A DNA stretch of 64,000 nt from Hofstenia miamia (lineage: Eukaryota > Xenacoelomorpha > Acoela > Hofsteniidae): the NCBI GenBank assembly GCA_900660155.1, contig CABFPE010000035.1, positions 1,095,958 through 1,159,957 on the forward strand. Reading direction: 5' to 3'. The position numbers and the translations under genes are program-made. Below, piece by piece: positions 12,117 through 62,403 of the stretch (positions within the stretch are counted from its first letter, which is position 1; the number at the start of each line of letters is the position of its first letter). The notes under the pieces are model-generated. The model was not told where the DNA came from and searched no databases. It saw only the letters and a list, made by a program, of their open reading frames with translations.

Positions 12117-12477
12117 ATTTTATGCAAAGAAAACCATGCAGATGTTCCTTAATAAAGATCACATACCGATTTCCCTGTCTTCTAATATCGTTTANAAGTA
12201 AATTCAGTTCAATTTGAGCTTTATTAATGTGAGAGTATAGCATGCATAGAATATCACTCATTCAGGTGTATAATAAAATTATATTTTTTAGTATTTGCTA
12301 TTATATATTGAATCGTTTCTGGGATTCACGCAAGTCCGCTTGACAATTGAACATAGCTAAATCTGTTGTGTATTTACAATAAATGCTTGGTTATATTTAA
12401 AAATTATTACTAGCATATTTACAAATTACAAGTTAAACCGAAAACAATTGGTCTGGCCGATACTAACATGTTATACA

Positions 12478-12484
12478 TAAATAT

Positions 12485-12529
<45 letters not shown>
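12478..12529. repeat. (TA)n microsatellite
   Basis: About 50 bp of TA dinucleotides with one slip. It lies just beyond the 3' end of the phospholipase gene. Confidence 0.95.
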
Positions 12530-12531
<2 letters not shown>

Positions 12532-12554
12532 TAGTTTAACACCAATATTAGTTC

Positions 12555-12560
12555 TTTAAT
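12555..12560 (-). terminator. Putative poly(A) signal of the phospholipase gene
   Basis: ATTAAA on the minus strand, about 35 nt past the stop codon at 12596. It is the only canonical hexamer close to the stop, but the background is AT-rich, so chance occurrence is quite possible. Confidence 0.35.
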
Positions 12561-12595
12561 CACTTTTATACAATTTAGATGGTAATCAAATTTTT

Positions 12596-13042
12596 TTAGT
12601 CATAATTGCATAAGCAAAATTCTCTTTGAGCTTTATAATAAGCTGAACAACCAAAGGCTGTTGTAATTGAACTCATCAGAGTGCAACCATAGTAAAATTG
12701 TGGATGTTGATAAATACCGCAGGCGGTTGCTAAGCATTGGGAAAACTGATCTTCACATTGTTTCTTTGTTTTTCTGCAGTCTGCATAACAGCAATCATGT
12801 GCATTACAGCAGCGCGTGACGTATATTTTAAGAGGAATTTGAAATTTGTAACCACAACCATTCGTTGTTATTGTTTTATTACTTTGTGTACGCACCCCAC
12901 CAGAGCAAAATTCAATATCACATTTTTGAATTGAGTTTTTCAATGGATTTAAAACAAGCTTCCTAAATATGGATCCACTTACAAGGTTAATGGCATAAAT
13001 TTGTAACATAAATGCAATAATCAAAAGGATCATTGACTTCAT
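12596..13042 (-). CDS. Secreted phospholipase A2, group XII-like, single exon
   Basis: This 148-residue protein should hydrolyse the sn-2 ester of phospholipids with Ca2+, outside the cell or in the secretory path. Residues 1-23 form a hydrophobic signal peptide. The calcium-loop-like NGCGYKF (61-67) is followed by CCNAHDCCYADC (78-89), with the catalytic pair His82-Asp83. QCEDQFSQC (95-103) fits the second catalytic helix, and the C-terminal Cys pattern ends in CLC (143-145). The compact Cys order and the spacing of CC-x2-HD resemble group XII rather than groups I/II. Human group XII proteins are longer (about 190 residues) and their genes are split. Here one uninterrupted frame runs from an ATG at 13042, which suggests a retrocopy or intron loss. 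There are 15 cysteines, so at least one may be unpaired. A LINE copy ends about 160 bp upstream. A CACGTG E-box lies at 13106-13111. Confidence 0.85.
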   Translation of the reverse strand: MKSMILLIIAFMLQIYAINLVSGSIFRKLVLNPLKNSIQKCDIEFCSGGVRTQSNKTITTNGCGYKFQIPLKIYVTRCCNAHDCCYADCRKTKKQCEDQFSQCLATACGIYQHPQFYYGCTLMSSITTAFGCSAYYKAQREFCLCNYD

Positions 13043-13204
13043 ATCACAACAAAGTTATTGCTATATCGAATTTAAGTAATTTTTCGCACGTAATTTGAAA
13101 TATATCACGTGGGAACAACTACTAAAATTATAATGGAATGTATCAATTCTATTTTATAATTTAGTTTTTCGATTGTACTTGTTTGCTTAAAAATATTTTT
13201 AAGT

Positions 13205-14700
13205 CTATGAATTTATTATATTATTTTTATTATTTCATTACTTCTCACAGCTTTATGCTTGTATCCCTCTCAGCTCGGGGCACTCACCAGTTCCCAGGGA
13301 GTCTGAGAGCTTTCCACAGGACTCTAGCTGTTCTTAACAATGCTGCCTTCTGTGCAGCCACTCCTCCCCACTTTGGTACTCCCAACTCCTCCAAGTATCT
13401 CTTATGCTTCTTACTCACTGCTCCTAGTGCGCCTACTACTACCGGGACTACTTCAACCTTCTTTAACTTCCACAGCCTTTCTATTTCCTCTGCCAACTCC
13501 CTGTACTTGTCTATCTTCTTTTTCTCCTTGCTTTCTACATTCCTGTCCTTTGGTACTGCTATGTCTATCACTGTTCCTAATCTTTTCTCTTTGTCTACTA
13601 CTACTATGTCTAGCCTCCGTGCTTCTATCACCTTGCTTGTCTGTATGTTGAACTCCCCAGTATGTTAACCTTCTCATTTTCTATGACGCCCTGTGGCTTG
13701 TGCTCATACCATTTGTCTCCTGCTTCTAACCCATGCTGCCTGCTCAAACTCCAGTGTACCATTCTTCCCACATTGTCATGCCTGAACTTATATTCATTCT
13801 GTGCCAACTTCTCACACCCTGCTATCAGATGATCTACTGTTTCTTACATAGCCTACACTTATCACTTACTTCTACTCTTCTGTCTATATGCTTCTTCACC
13901 CAGTTTGTTCTTATTGCTTGTTCCTGTGCTGCCATTATCAGTGCTTCTGTTTCTCTTGTTAGTCCTGCCTTCATTACCTACTTGTTGCTCTCTTCTCTGG
14001 CACACATTTCTGTGTTCCTCCAGTATTCTCCATGCATTGCCTTCTGCCTATACCTTGTTTGTCTCTCTGATTCCATCCTACTCTGGTAAGTCTTCTTTCG
14101 TTCACTATCAGTTCTTATCTTCTTTAACTCCTTAGTGACCTCTAGTAGGGATCCTCTAGGTTGCTCTTCTACATATTCCTTTAGCCCTAGTGCTTCTGCT
14201 TCTACAGTTTCCTCCACACTTAGCAGTCCTTTCCCTCCCTTATGCCTTGCCATGTACAGCCTATCTACATCTCCATTTAGGTTGAATGCTCTCTCTGCTG
14301 CTAGTATCTTCCTTGTCTCCCTGTCTAATTCCCTCAGTTCAGTCTTGTTCCACCTAACTATTCCTGCCGAATATCTCAACACTGGTATTGCCCACGTATT
14401 AATTGCCTTTATGCTGTTCTGCCCATTCAATGCTGACTTCTGTAGTACCTTCCTTACTCTCCTCTTGTACTCTTTCCTTAGCCTCATCTTCATTTCCATG
14501 TGATCTGTTCTGTCCTTCTCTATTACTCCTAAGTACTTGTACCCCTCTTTGACTTCCTCAATCTTATCCCCACTGCTTGTCCTCAAGCCTTCCCCATCCA
14601 CACACTTGCCTCTAGTCATTGTCACTGCTGCACACTTTCCTAATCCAAACTCCAACCCTAAATCTCTGCTTGCCTTCTCCAATGTCTCCACTTGCTTATT
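13205..14700 (-). mobile_element. RLE-type LINE (R2/R4-like), 3' half, copy A
   Basis: Reading from 14700 down, the ORF at 13978-14757 covers the end of the reverse transcriptase and the thumb (YKYLGV, INTWAIPVLRYSAGIVRWNK, GGKGLLSVEETVEAEAL). Next comes a CCHC knuckle (CRLC ... HLIAGC, about 13810-13865), then NEYKFRHDNVGR and KWYEHKPQGVIENEKV. The restriction-like endonuclease follows at 13284-13631 (EARRLDIVVVDK, then VIDIAVPKD). This order of RT, CCHC and PD-(D/E)xK endonuclease defines RLE-class LINEs. The reading frame is disrupted at the knuckle and again just before the endonuclease. The 3' end runs into an AT-rich tail near 13205. The copy is truncated at its 5' side. Confidence 0.8.
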
Positions 14701-14752
14701 ATTATTATTATTTTTATTATTATCATTATTATTATTGTTAGTAATTATTATT
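14697..14752. repeat. (TTA)n microsatellite between two LINE copies
   Basis: A TTA/TTG-like triplet run of about 55 bp. On the minus strand it adds a spurious Asn-rich start to the LINE reading frame. It may derive from the tail of the neighbouring LINE copy. Confidence 0.85.
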
Positions 14753-14756
14753 AGCA

Positions 14757-15600
14757 TATGTTCTTATTCCACCCAACGATTACTGCTGAGTATCTAAACA
14801 TTGGCATAGCCCATGTATTTTTGCATTTATAATGTTCAAGCCACTCACTCTATACACTTTTCTCTGATTATTTTGACTGTTGCACTAGAAAATTCCAGAC
14901 CCAGATGTTGGAGTGTGCCCACCTACCTCAGTTTGCCACTTTCCCATCTTTCTCACTTTCTAAGAACTCAACCCACTTCCGTGAAACTCTATTAACCTTC
15001 ATCAGTACTCACCTATGTGATATGATATCATATGGCTTCCAATAGTCTATCTACGCCATTGCACAGTTTGACTTCCTTCTTTTATAATTTTCCACCACTG
15101 TCTGGACTATTAGCAAGTGATTTTTACACTCCCTATTTTTTATCCTGTATCCCTGTACGGGTTTAATTTGCAAGTCTGCCTTCTTGAAATCAATGATGGT
15201 AACAGAGATATTATTGGACTGAATTTGCTTGCCTCATTTTATTTCCTTAGGTCCTTCTATATCAGGAATAATATTTCCCCTAACATCCACTCGGGATACC
15301 CACACAGAACATACTTCTCCAGTACTGTTGCTAGCTTCTCATGCGCACTTGTGAACTTCTTCAAACTTATTTCTGAATGGTGACTTCAAGTATTTCATTT
15401 TTAGACCCTCTTTCGGCTTGCACTTATTATCAATATGCACTATCTATCTATGATCCCTCCCTTTTACATATACTCACATCCTAGATGCTTATTGTATCCT
15501 CGCATGCTCTAACTGTATGTCTTTTCCTGCATCTAATTCCTTATAGAACCTTACTTCTTTTGTTTCAATGGATTCGGCTTTTACCGCAGTTTATAGCATT
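14757..15600 (-). mobile_element. RLE-type LINE, reverse transcriptase part, older copy B
   Basis: The first 75 bases (14760-14835) are a diverged duplicate of 14345-14420 in copy A, the thumb region. Further along the minus strand come stop-riddled RT words: AMAxIDYWKPYDIISH near 15010-15060, which fits the catalytic-palm motif AFDSVPH of this family, and LLIVQTVVENYKRR near 15080-15120. The two copies overlap in element coordinates by about 300 bp, so this is a separate insertion of the same family and not simply the upstream part of copy A. It carries many more stops than copy A and so is older or more diverged. Confidence 0.6.
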
Positions 15601-18600
15601 TTAGATGCCCTAAAGTGATAAATTATGTGTCTTGGATTGGCACAGAGTATTTGCTTACAAACATAATTTTAGAGCTTAATGAACAAAATATAAAAAATTT
15701 ATTTATATATTAACTGCCTCTTAACTTAAGCTTTATATTGAAAGGATATCCAGGAAAAAAGTTGAATTTGTTTAAGGTACTAAATAAATTTTTCGACTAA
15801 AAAAATTGACAACATTTTCAATTTCAAATCGTGAATAATTTTTGTGGCATTTTAGGAAATTGCTTGACAGTTTCAGCAGGGCCACACTCATAAAATAGAG
15901 TACCTATTTCCAAGTATTAAATCGCAGGCACTATTTAATCAATTTTAAAACAAATGTTTTATTTTTTTAAGTTAATAATAACAAAATATTGAGTAGTGAT
16001 ATTTTTTTGTTTATTTGCAAAACTGAGTATTCTGCAGCGCAATGATAGTTCGTGTACTGAGAGGTGGCATAATCGCAAGAAATGTATTCAGGGGAGCAAT
16101 GAAAATGAAGAAGTATTTAACAATAAAATAATAACAATAGAACCGTTGACTGATGCTTTTCGTCTGTAAATATCTTGACGTCTTTCAAATATATTATGCA
16201 CCACAGTTGCAAGGGATTTCATATACTACATTGGAAGCGTTTTCAATTTTGGTTTCTATTAGATGTTTTAATTTAATGGTTTTAAGTACAAATCCTATTT
16301 TCAAATATGATGGATCTTACTGTAATTGAGTGTATTCTTCGATTTTCAATGTTAATAATGAAATTGTTTAAATAATTATATTTTGATATTAAAATATCAC
16401 AATGGAAATAATACTTTTCTTGGTTAAAAATTATAAAATTAGCTCTTTACTATTCATTAAAATAGGCTTACACTGGAAGTGACAAATTATTCCAGATAAT
16501 TGTTTCAAGACACCTAAACAAGATCATGAGGGAAGTGCCTGCACCATAATGTTTGGCTTAACATCCATTCCAAGTAAAAATGCACGTTAAAAAATCATGA
16601 ATACCCATCCTTGAATGTGGAAGTGATCCATTGGAAAGTCATAGCTGATCCATGCCATATCCATTTCAATATGTTGCAAATATGAAATTGTTGTGAAACC
16701 TTAAAACTAAATTTAAAAATTGCTCTCATCTGAAATTTTTGTTTCCTTAGAAATGCTAAACTAGGTTTCCTAAGATAACTAGAATTGAACTGACGTTCAC
16801 TTCCAGTGTTGAAAATCATTAAGGTTTTTGACAATATGTGTGTTACTGTGCTTAAAATTTCACATCCTAAAACATACAACAACTCCTCTATTTATATATA
16901 TATAATTTTACTCCTCTCCCTTTCATAGGAAATAGTCCACTATATGCCACTACGAATACATATATACCTTCTATTATGCCCACATATACACCAGCCACGT
17001 AAACAGGATTATTCATTGGAGATTTTTTAGGGAACTCTCACTCTATTATTTTTGAATAATTTGGACATGTGCGTGGACATGTATAAGGTTGCATCAAGCC
17101 TTTGCCTATCCCAACGGGAAATAGTAGAATTTTTCTATTTCATTACATATTTTAGTCACAATATCGTTGTGGGAAATAAAATATTTGAAATTCATTTTTG
17201 TCTTTTGATTTCGGTTTTCTCGCCTCTAATGTGATGCTTATTCCATAGTTCATAATTGACCCATATATCTATTGATAATCTGGCCTAGGGATATTGATAC
17301 CTTTGTTATTTACCCGATTTGAGCAAGGGGGTTTTTGACCACCTTCTTAATTCGTGCTTACTACATATGCAATTTTGAAAACTCGAAATCAAAGTTGCAT
17401 AGATAAAAGTCACCCTTTATGAAAAAATCCTGGATCCACCAGATGTGTCAATCTGTTAAGGTTAATTGGGTACAAAAAGTTTTTTCTTACCTAAATTCAA
17501 TTTTTAGTATATTCAAAAAATTTCTAAAGTGAACCTAAGAATCAGAACGTATGTTGATTATAACATCTATTTTTAGCAGAGTTTTGACATTTGATAGACT
17601 CATTTAAATGATTAATGCTTTTATATTGAAGTACTTGAAAACTTACTTCACTCTATCTAGAACAGAAGAACAGTCCAACAGTTCAAAATAGTCTAGGCCT
17701 ATGAAAAATCATTAATGAAAAATTGATTAGATCGTACCAAGTACCACGGGAAGTTTCTAAAATTCCAAGAAATCGTACATGATGCATAGAAAAATGCATC
17801 ATTCTTCCTTGTTTACAATATAATACTCGAAATTGTCGAAAAAATAAATTGTTGATTTTTATTGAAAGATATTAAAAGCGTTATGGAAAATAACATAACT
17901 TTAAAAGAAGTTCAATAAATAATATTGCTTGGTTTTGATTGTCGAATTCATATTGTTAAAATGTTAATCGGGTTAAGTTTTGGTCTGATACTAAAAATTT
18001 GTGAGTTACGACTCCGAGACCGAGCTCATCTCAAGACAGTCGCTTTATGAAGCTAAATACATTTCATACGCTATAAGTTTGTAACTTTATTTGTAGGCCA
18101 ATAGCCGCATAGGTGCATTTAACCAGGTCTGAAATACGCTAAGTGAAAAATAAAAAATTCCATCTGTATTTGTTTAATTCATAAAGTAGGACACAATATA
18201 AAAAATCTTTCTTACTTTCACAATGTCATAATGCACAACACGTTGTATAACAAGTAATATATTGCAAGTGCCTTAATCAATCCCCTCCCTCATACGAGAT
18301 GGGACAAATGCATTTTTATAGTCATAAGGATAGATAATAAAAATTACTTATTTCATAGTGCACCACTAATGTTTCCATAAATTATTATCTAAAAGAGCTT
18401 TTCGGATTAAATATAAACGTTAGCATGCCAAGATTTTGAAAATTGAAATTCAAAAAGTCATTCAAGTTTATCTAATGGATCCCTGAGATGGCTAAAAAAA
18501 TCAAAATTTATTTAAAAATGCATCCAATGATGTGTAAATTGGAAGCCAATGTTCATACAGCAGTGCAGACATCCCAATTGCTTGTAGCCCATTTAATGTT

Positions 18601-19240
18601 TAAACAATTTTGCTGAATATAGTCGGTTGATTTGCATTGTTAAATTCATCCAAATTAACCTAGAAGAAAGTTTCGTAAATTAGTTTAATGCAGCCATTTT
18701 GGAATGACAATGAAATTAGCTGAATTTCCTTGAAGATAATAAACTCATTCTGATTCAATTATAAAAAGGGAAGTTATTTGATTCGTCATTTAACAGTTGA
18801 TTGGAGGGAAACATTTAATTGTGGAAGATCAATTAAACATGCAAACCCTTTCATTAGACAATACTAATTGAAATCATTTGCAGTGACATTAATATACAGA
18901 AATAACTAATTTAGAAACTCTAAACTCGGTATCCTGATTGCATGCATTTTTCATTCGTAACCTAGAGTAAAGTTAAAATAGTAGTTTTTGTTTAACTATG
19001 CTAGTGTAATTAACTACTTTCCAAATGATAAAAAACATATTTATAGAAATATACACATTGATGCTGTGTACTGACCACATCAACGCATATTCTAACAAGT
19101 AGTTATGGCCAAAATGTAAAGAAGACAAACTCCCTGGGGCCCCTACCTTTGCCTTTTATGATTGACAAAATAAGATAGCTTTTTCTAGATTTTGCAAATA
19201 ATAAGGTTTTATCTTGTAAAAATGTGGCTGATTGTGATGC
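15601..19240. other. Intergenic stretch, nothing supported
   Basis: AT-rich. Scattered short ORFs have no recognisable content. No repeat or RNA gene is identified. Confidence 0.4.
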
Positions 19241-19399
19241 TTTGTTCTAGTCTGGAACAAATGGGTGTGAAGTATGGGTAAAGGTTACCTTGAAAAATTC
19301 ATTACCACTGAAAATTTTTGCCTGTGCTGCATTTTGGAATGCAAAGTTACTACATATATATGCTGATGAAACCCCGAACTTCAGTTTGATGATGCAGAA

Positions 19400-19645
19400 A
19401 CTGTAAGGTTGAATCAGGGAAGTTGTAAAAAAGCTTAGAATATGCCCTGGATCATATACTTGACACTCAAGCAATTTCCTTGAGCATAAGGATAGCAGTT
19501 ACCTGAAAATATATGCCTGAAGTTTCTCAGAAATACTTGTGGGCAAATTAAAGGCGGCAATACAAGGAACTTCTAGCAGCATAAGCTACATCAGCCGCAG
19601 GTGAAGGAATTTTCAGTAAAGCAGAAATAATCTTATGTGACCTAC
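19400..19645 (+). pseudogene. hAT transposase C-terminal remnant
   Basis: One frame from 19534 reads LWAN, stop, RRQYKELLAA, stop, then ATSAAGEGIFSKAEIILCD, ending near 19642. It matches the dimerisation region of hAT transposases (W-x-x-N-x-x-R-F/Y-x-x-L-x-x-x-A, then ATSAASER-V/I-FS-x-A-x-x-I). Weaker hAT-like words (FLEHKDSSYLKIYA) precede it in another frame from about 19470. Both stops and the frame change show it is dead. I cannot define the ends of the element. Confidence 0.55.
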
Positions 19646-19699
19646 AGGGAAATTAACTAACACACCCTACTAAAAACTTTTTTTGTTTGCTATAACTAC

Positions 19700-20849
19700 A
19701 ATGTGATTATGAATGTTATTAATTTTATGAAACTAGTTGAATAAGCACTTGGAAAAAGCTTTTCAAGTACTTAAGTCTTCTTGACACTTGGTAAATGCGA
19801 TGAGATATTTAACACATTTCTTTGTTTCATATGCGTATTTGTTTATTATTAAGTAATAGCGAACATGAAGAATGGTGAGAATTGTTTCAAATACTTCAGC
19901 CAAACCAACAAACTTTAGTACAAATTTCCAACATTATGTTCAAGCACGTTTACAAACAGATGTGTCAATATCCCAGTACTACAAAAATTTATAAAAGGCT
20001 TGGAGAAAATTGCTTGATAATTTTGTCCTTTGGAAAGGACAAAGGAAGTTAAAGGTTAAAAATAATTATGAATTAAATGATATGAGCAGTGATGACCATA
20101 TAAATAAATCATTTATATATTTATATATAAAGTTGGGGTACAATATATATTACAGTAATACACAAAGCAAATTTATTTTATAGCAGCGCTTTTCGAGTGA
20201 ATTACATTGTAGTAAAATTATGGCGAAAAACTTGAAGACGAGACTTATAATAATGTCTTCATGGTTTGAAAATAAACATGTTGAATCAATATTTTTCCAA
20301 GCAGTATAGCACACATGTAGTAGAGATTAGTATGGTGTGGGATGGCCTAGCACAGCATCTAATCCGGTTAGTCCGGAAAACATATTGAAATAATATCGAA
20401 AATCATATAAATAGATTTTAAACGTTAAAATCATATATATAATTAATATAAACGAAATAATAGGTGATATAAATATAAATATACACAATCATTTATAGCG
20501 TCATCACTAGCTATGAGGTATATTTCTGGAGCAGAAACCTTGGCTAAATCCTACATACAATTGTTTGCAGATAGAAAGCATCAAATTTCACTTTACAATG
20601 AATACCTAACAGCTGCAACTTGATAATAAAACATGAAAAATAATGGTCACATTAGTGAGCTCTGGTTTCTCTTCCAGCTGCCAAAACATTCCAAGAACTG
20701 GAATTCTAAAGTTTCAATAAAATTATTGAGCTTTCAAAGTTACCCACGATTTCATAAGACTGTAACAACCAAAGTGACAATCTACATGCATAGTCTATAT
20801 GTAGATATTTAAAAGAATAGAAATGCAGTTCTCCACAAAATAGAAAAGA
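19700..20849. other. Intergenic stretch 3' of TRIM9, nothing supported
   Basis: AT-rich DNA without recognisable ORFs. It may contain more of the TRIM9 3' untranslated region if the poly(A) site lies further out than I propose. Confidence 0.3.
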
Positions 20850-20855
20850 TTTATT
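20850..20855 (-). terminator. Putative poly(A) signal of TRIM9
   Basis: AATAAA on the minus strand, about 430 nt past the TRIM9 stop codon, and the first exact hexamer I find downstream. The AT-rich context makes this a weak call. Confidence 0.3.
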
Positions 20856-21288
20856 GCAAAATGTATTTTGAATACAATAAAAAAATAAAAACTAAAATAT
20901 TGCCACAAAGAATTTGTAATTTAAAACAGCGGCTCCTATCAGCCTCAATTTACTTAGGAAATGAGGAAAATTGATTTTCACATGCTTTTACGAAACTTAA
21001 ATGCGTAACTTTTATAAAATGGAATAGAACGTATATGAAATAAATAAATTCTAAATTTCGAATAATTCAAAATAGATTATGGTCATTTTGTAATTTATGT
21101 CGTTAGAGATGGATGATAGGAACCAATTAAAATGTTTATGTACTCAAATTGAGCAATTATTATCAACATTATTATGATCAAGCAGAGCACAATTAATGAG
21201 TGTAGAAAAATAAAATTCTTAAGTCCAATTGATAGTGAGCGTAAGTCTAAACCTAAACAACATTCGTCGAGAGGAAGGAGAGAGCGCT

Positions 21289-60906
<39,618 letters not shown>

Positions 60907-61040
60907 TCTCCAATAGTTCCAAGAGTCTTTGTCAAATGTCAATATTTTATCAGCTCGGCTATTTAAGAAACAGGTTGTTGCTCAACGAAGATATTTTCTA
61001 AAACTCGTGCGTAATATGGCCGTTGGAGGGAGGACTCCAA

Positions 61041-61055
61041 TTATATAAGCCAATC
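61041..61055 (-). promoter_or_regulatory. Putative TRIM9 core promoter: CCAAT-type box and TATA box
   Basis: On the minus strand ATTGG is followed directly by CTTATATAA, about 140 nt upstream of the ATG at 60906. A start near 61010-61020 would give a 5' leader of about 105-115 nt. The spacing of the two boxes is unusually tight, and upstream non-coding exons are not excluded. Confidence 0.35.
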
Positions 61056-61059
61056 AGTT

Positions 61060-62400
61060 CTGAATAACTGTTTGCAAGTCAACAATACAATCTTCCGCCG
61101 CCTAATTAATTTTTGCTTAATCACAATCAAGCAATTTAACGCATTAATTAACTTAAAAAAATTACAAGTAATATTTTGCGAAATAGTTGCGCAAACTATC
61201 TTGCATTTCTGCTAACAGGGTTTAATTGTACGGTTAACACCAGACATCTAAAAAATTAATTTTGGAAATTATTACCTAGTGTTATAAAATTATTTATATG
61301 TAGGTGACAATCATTGACACCATTTTTCAGCTAAGAAAAATAGCTGTTTAACCCCAAACTTTTTATTATATCCTTAAAATCACAAACTTTGTGTCCCAAT
61401 TTTCAAACATTTTCTCAAGCCTATTACGAAATTTCAGCTCCCGAAATTTAGATACATCTATGGGTAAGAGGGCTTCCGTGTTGTAGCGAAACTTTGTGAT
61501 AAACATTATTCCAGTGCCTGAAGTACGCGAAAACATTACCATTTCCAATAGAAAATCCGACTTTTGCAAAAACTTTCAAATTATTCCCATACCCAGTGTT
61601 CAGATAATTTAGAATTCTAAAGCACATGGCAGCAGCAATAACTAGCTTGCTGTTTTGTATTCTGTATGTAAGCTAGAGCTGTGCGGGTACGAGTTTACCC
61701 GCGGGTACTCGTGTTATTACGGAAACTGGCGGATATGGATCCTGTTCACAAATCGAATGTCGCATCCCTCTCATGCATACTTATACAGATTCTTCTTAAG
61801 TGCAATCAACACTGAATTTAGTAATTAGAGGTTTTAAGAAAGTTTTTTCCAATATAAAAATAACAATAGCAGTATTTTACCAAACATTAAAAACACACTA
61901 CATAACATTCAACTAAAAGTTGTGTCAACTACAAATATTTGTTTAATTTGTTTATATTCTGTATTGTAAAGTAGCTATTTTTATATGTAAGGTATATATG
62001 CCATTTTTCACAAATTGCATCGCTGGTGCTAAAATAACGACAGTGTCGGTGGGTTCCACACCAAATAATATCAGAGAAAAACAAGAAAAGTTTTTGTATT
62101 GATTTTATAGTATAATGCGGGCAAAAAAATTTCCTGCCACACATAATTACGGTTGAAGAGGCCTGTATTTATTATGTAATCTAAAATGGCACAGTTCTTT
62201 GCTTATTGTTTCAATAAATTGCAAGAAAGATGGCAAAAAATATTACACAGAGAAGATGATTATTTTAAATGACTTGAATTATGTTCATAAATGTTATGTT
62301 ATGAATGTGTTCTCGTACTTAGTAATATATATTTTTAATAGTGAGCATACATTTGTTGTTGTAGAAATATAATTGAAAAAAAACTTTCTTAAGACCCTTT
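61060..62400. other. Upstream flank of TRIM9, no gene supported
   Basis: AT-rich. A 67-codon minus frame at 61366-61569 has no recognised domain. GCGGGTACGAGTTTACCC with a following CGCGGGTACTCG at 61682-61712 forms an imperfect inverted word cluster, probably a repeat scrap. Confidence 0.35.
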
Positions 62401-62403
62401 ATA

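Larger units (their letters stand above)
10760..12195. other. Mis-ordered assembly patch with four single Ns
   Basis: Single Ns lie at 10885, 10954, 11293 and 12195. The 125 bp ending just before the first N (10760-10884) are repeated just after the third (11294-11418). The 78 bp just after the second N (10955-11032) are repeated just before the fourth (12117-12194). I see no mismatch in either pair. This is the pattern of contig ends that overlap but were laid down in the wrong order. Coordinates in this patch should not be read as true genomic order. Confidence 0.8.

Noticed and set aside
13183-14797. Several long plus-strand ORFs (Leu/Ser/Pro-rich) over the LINE region
   Set aside because: They are antisense shadows of the LINE reverse transcriptase and endonuclease, which are recognisable on the minus strand.
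61366-61569. 67-codon minus-strand frame upstream of TRIM9
   Set aside because: No known domain and no continuation; it was not usable as an upstream TRIM9 exon, because it contains no better start and lies beyond the promoter-like boxes.
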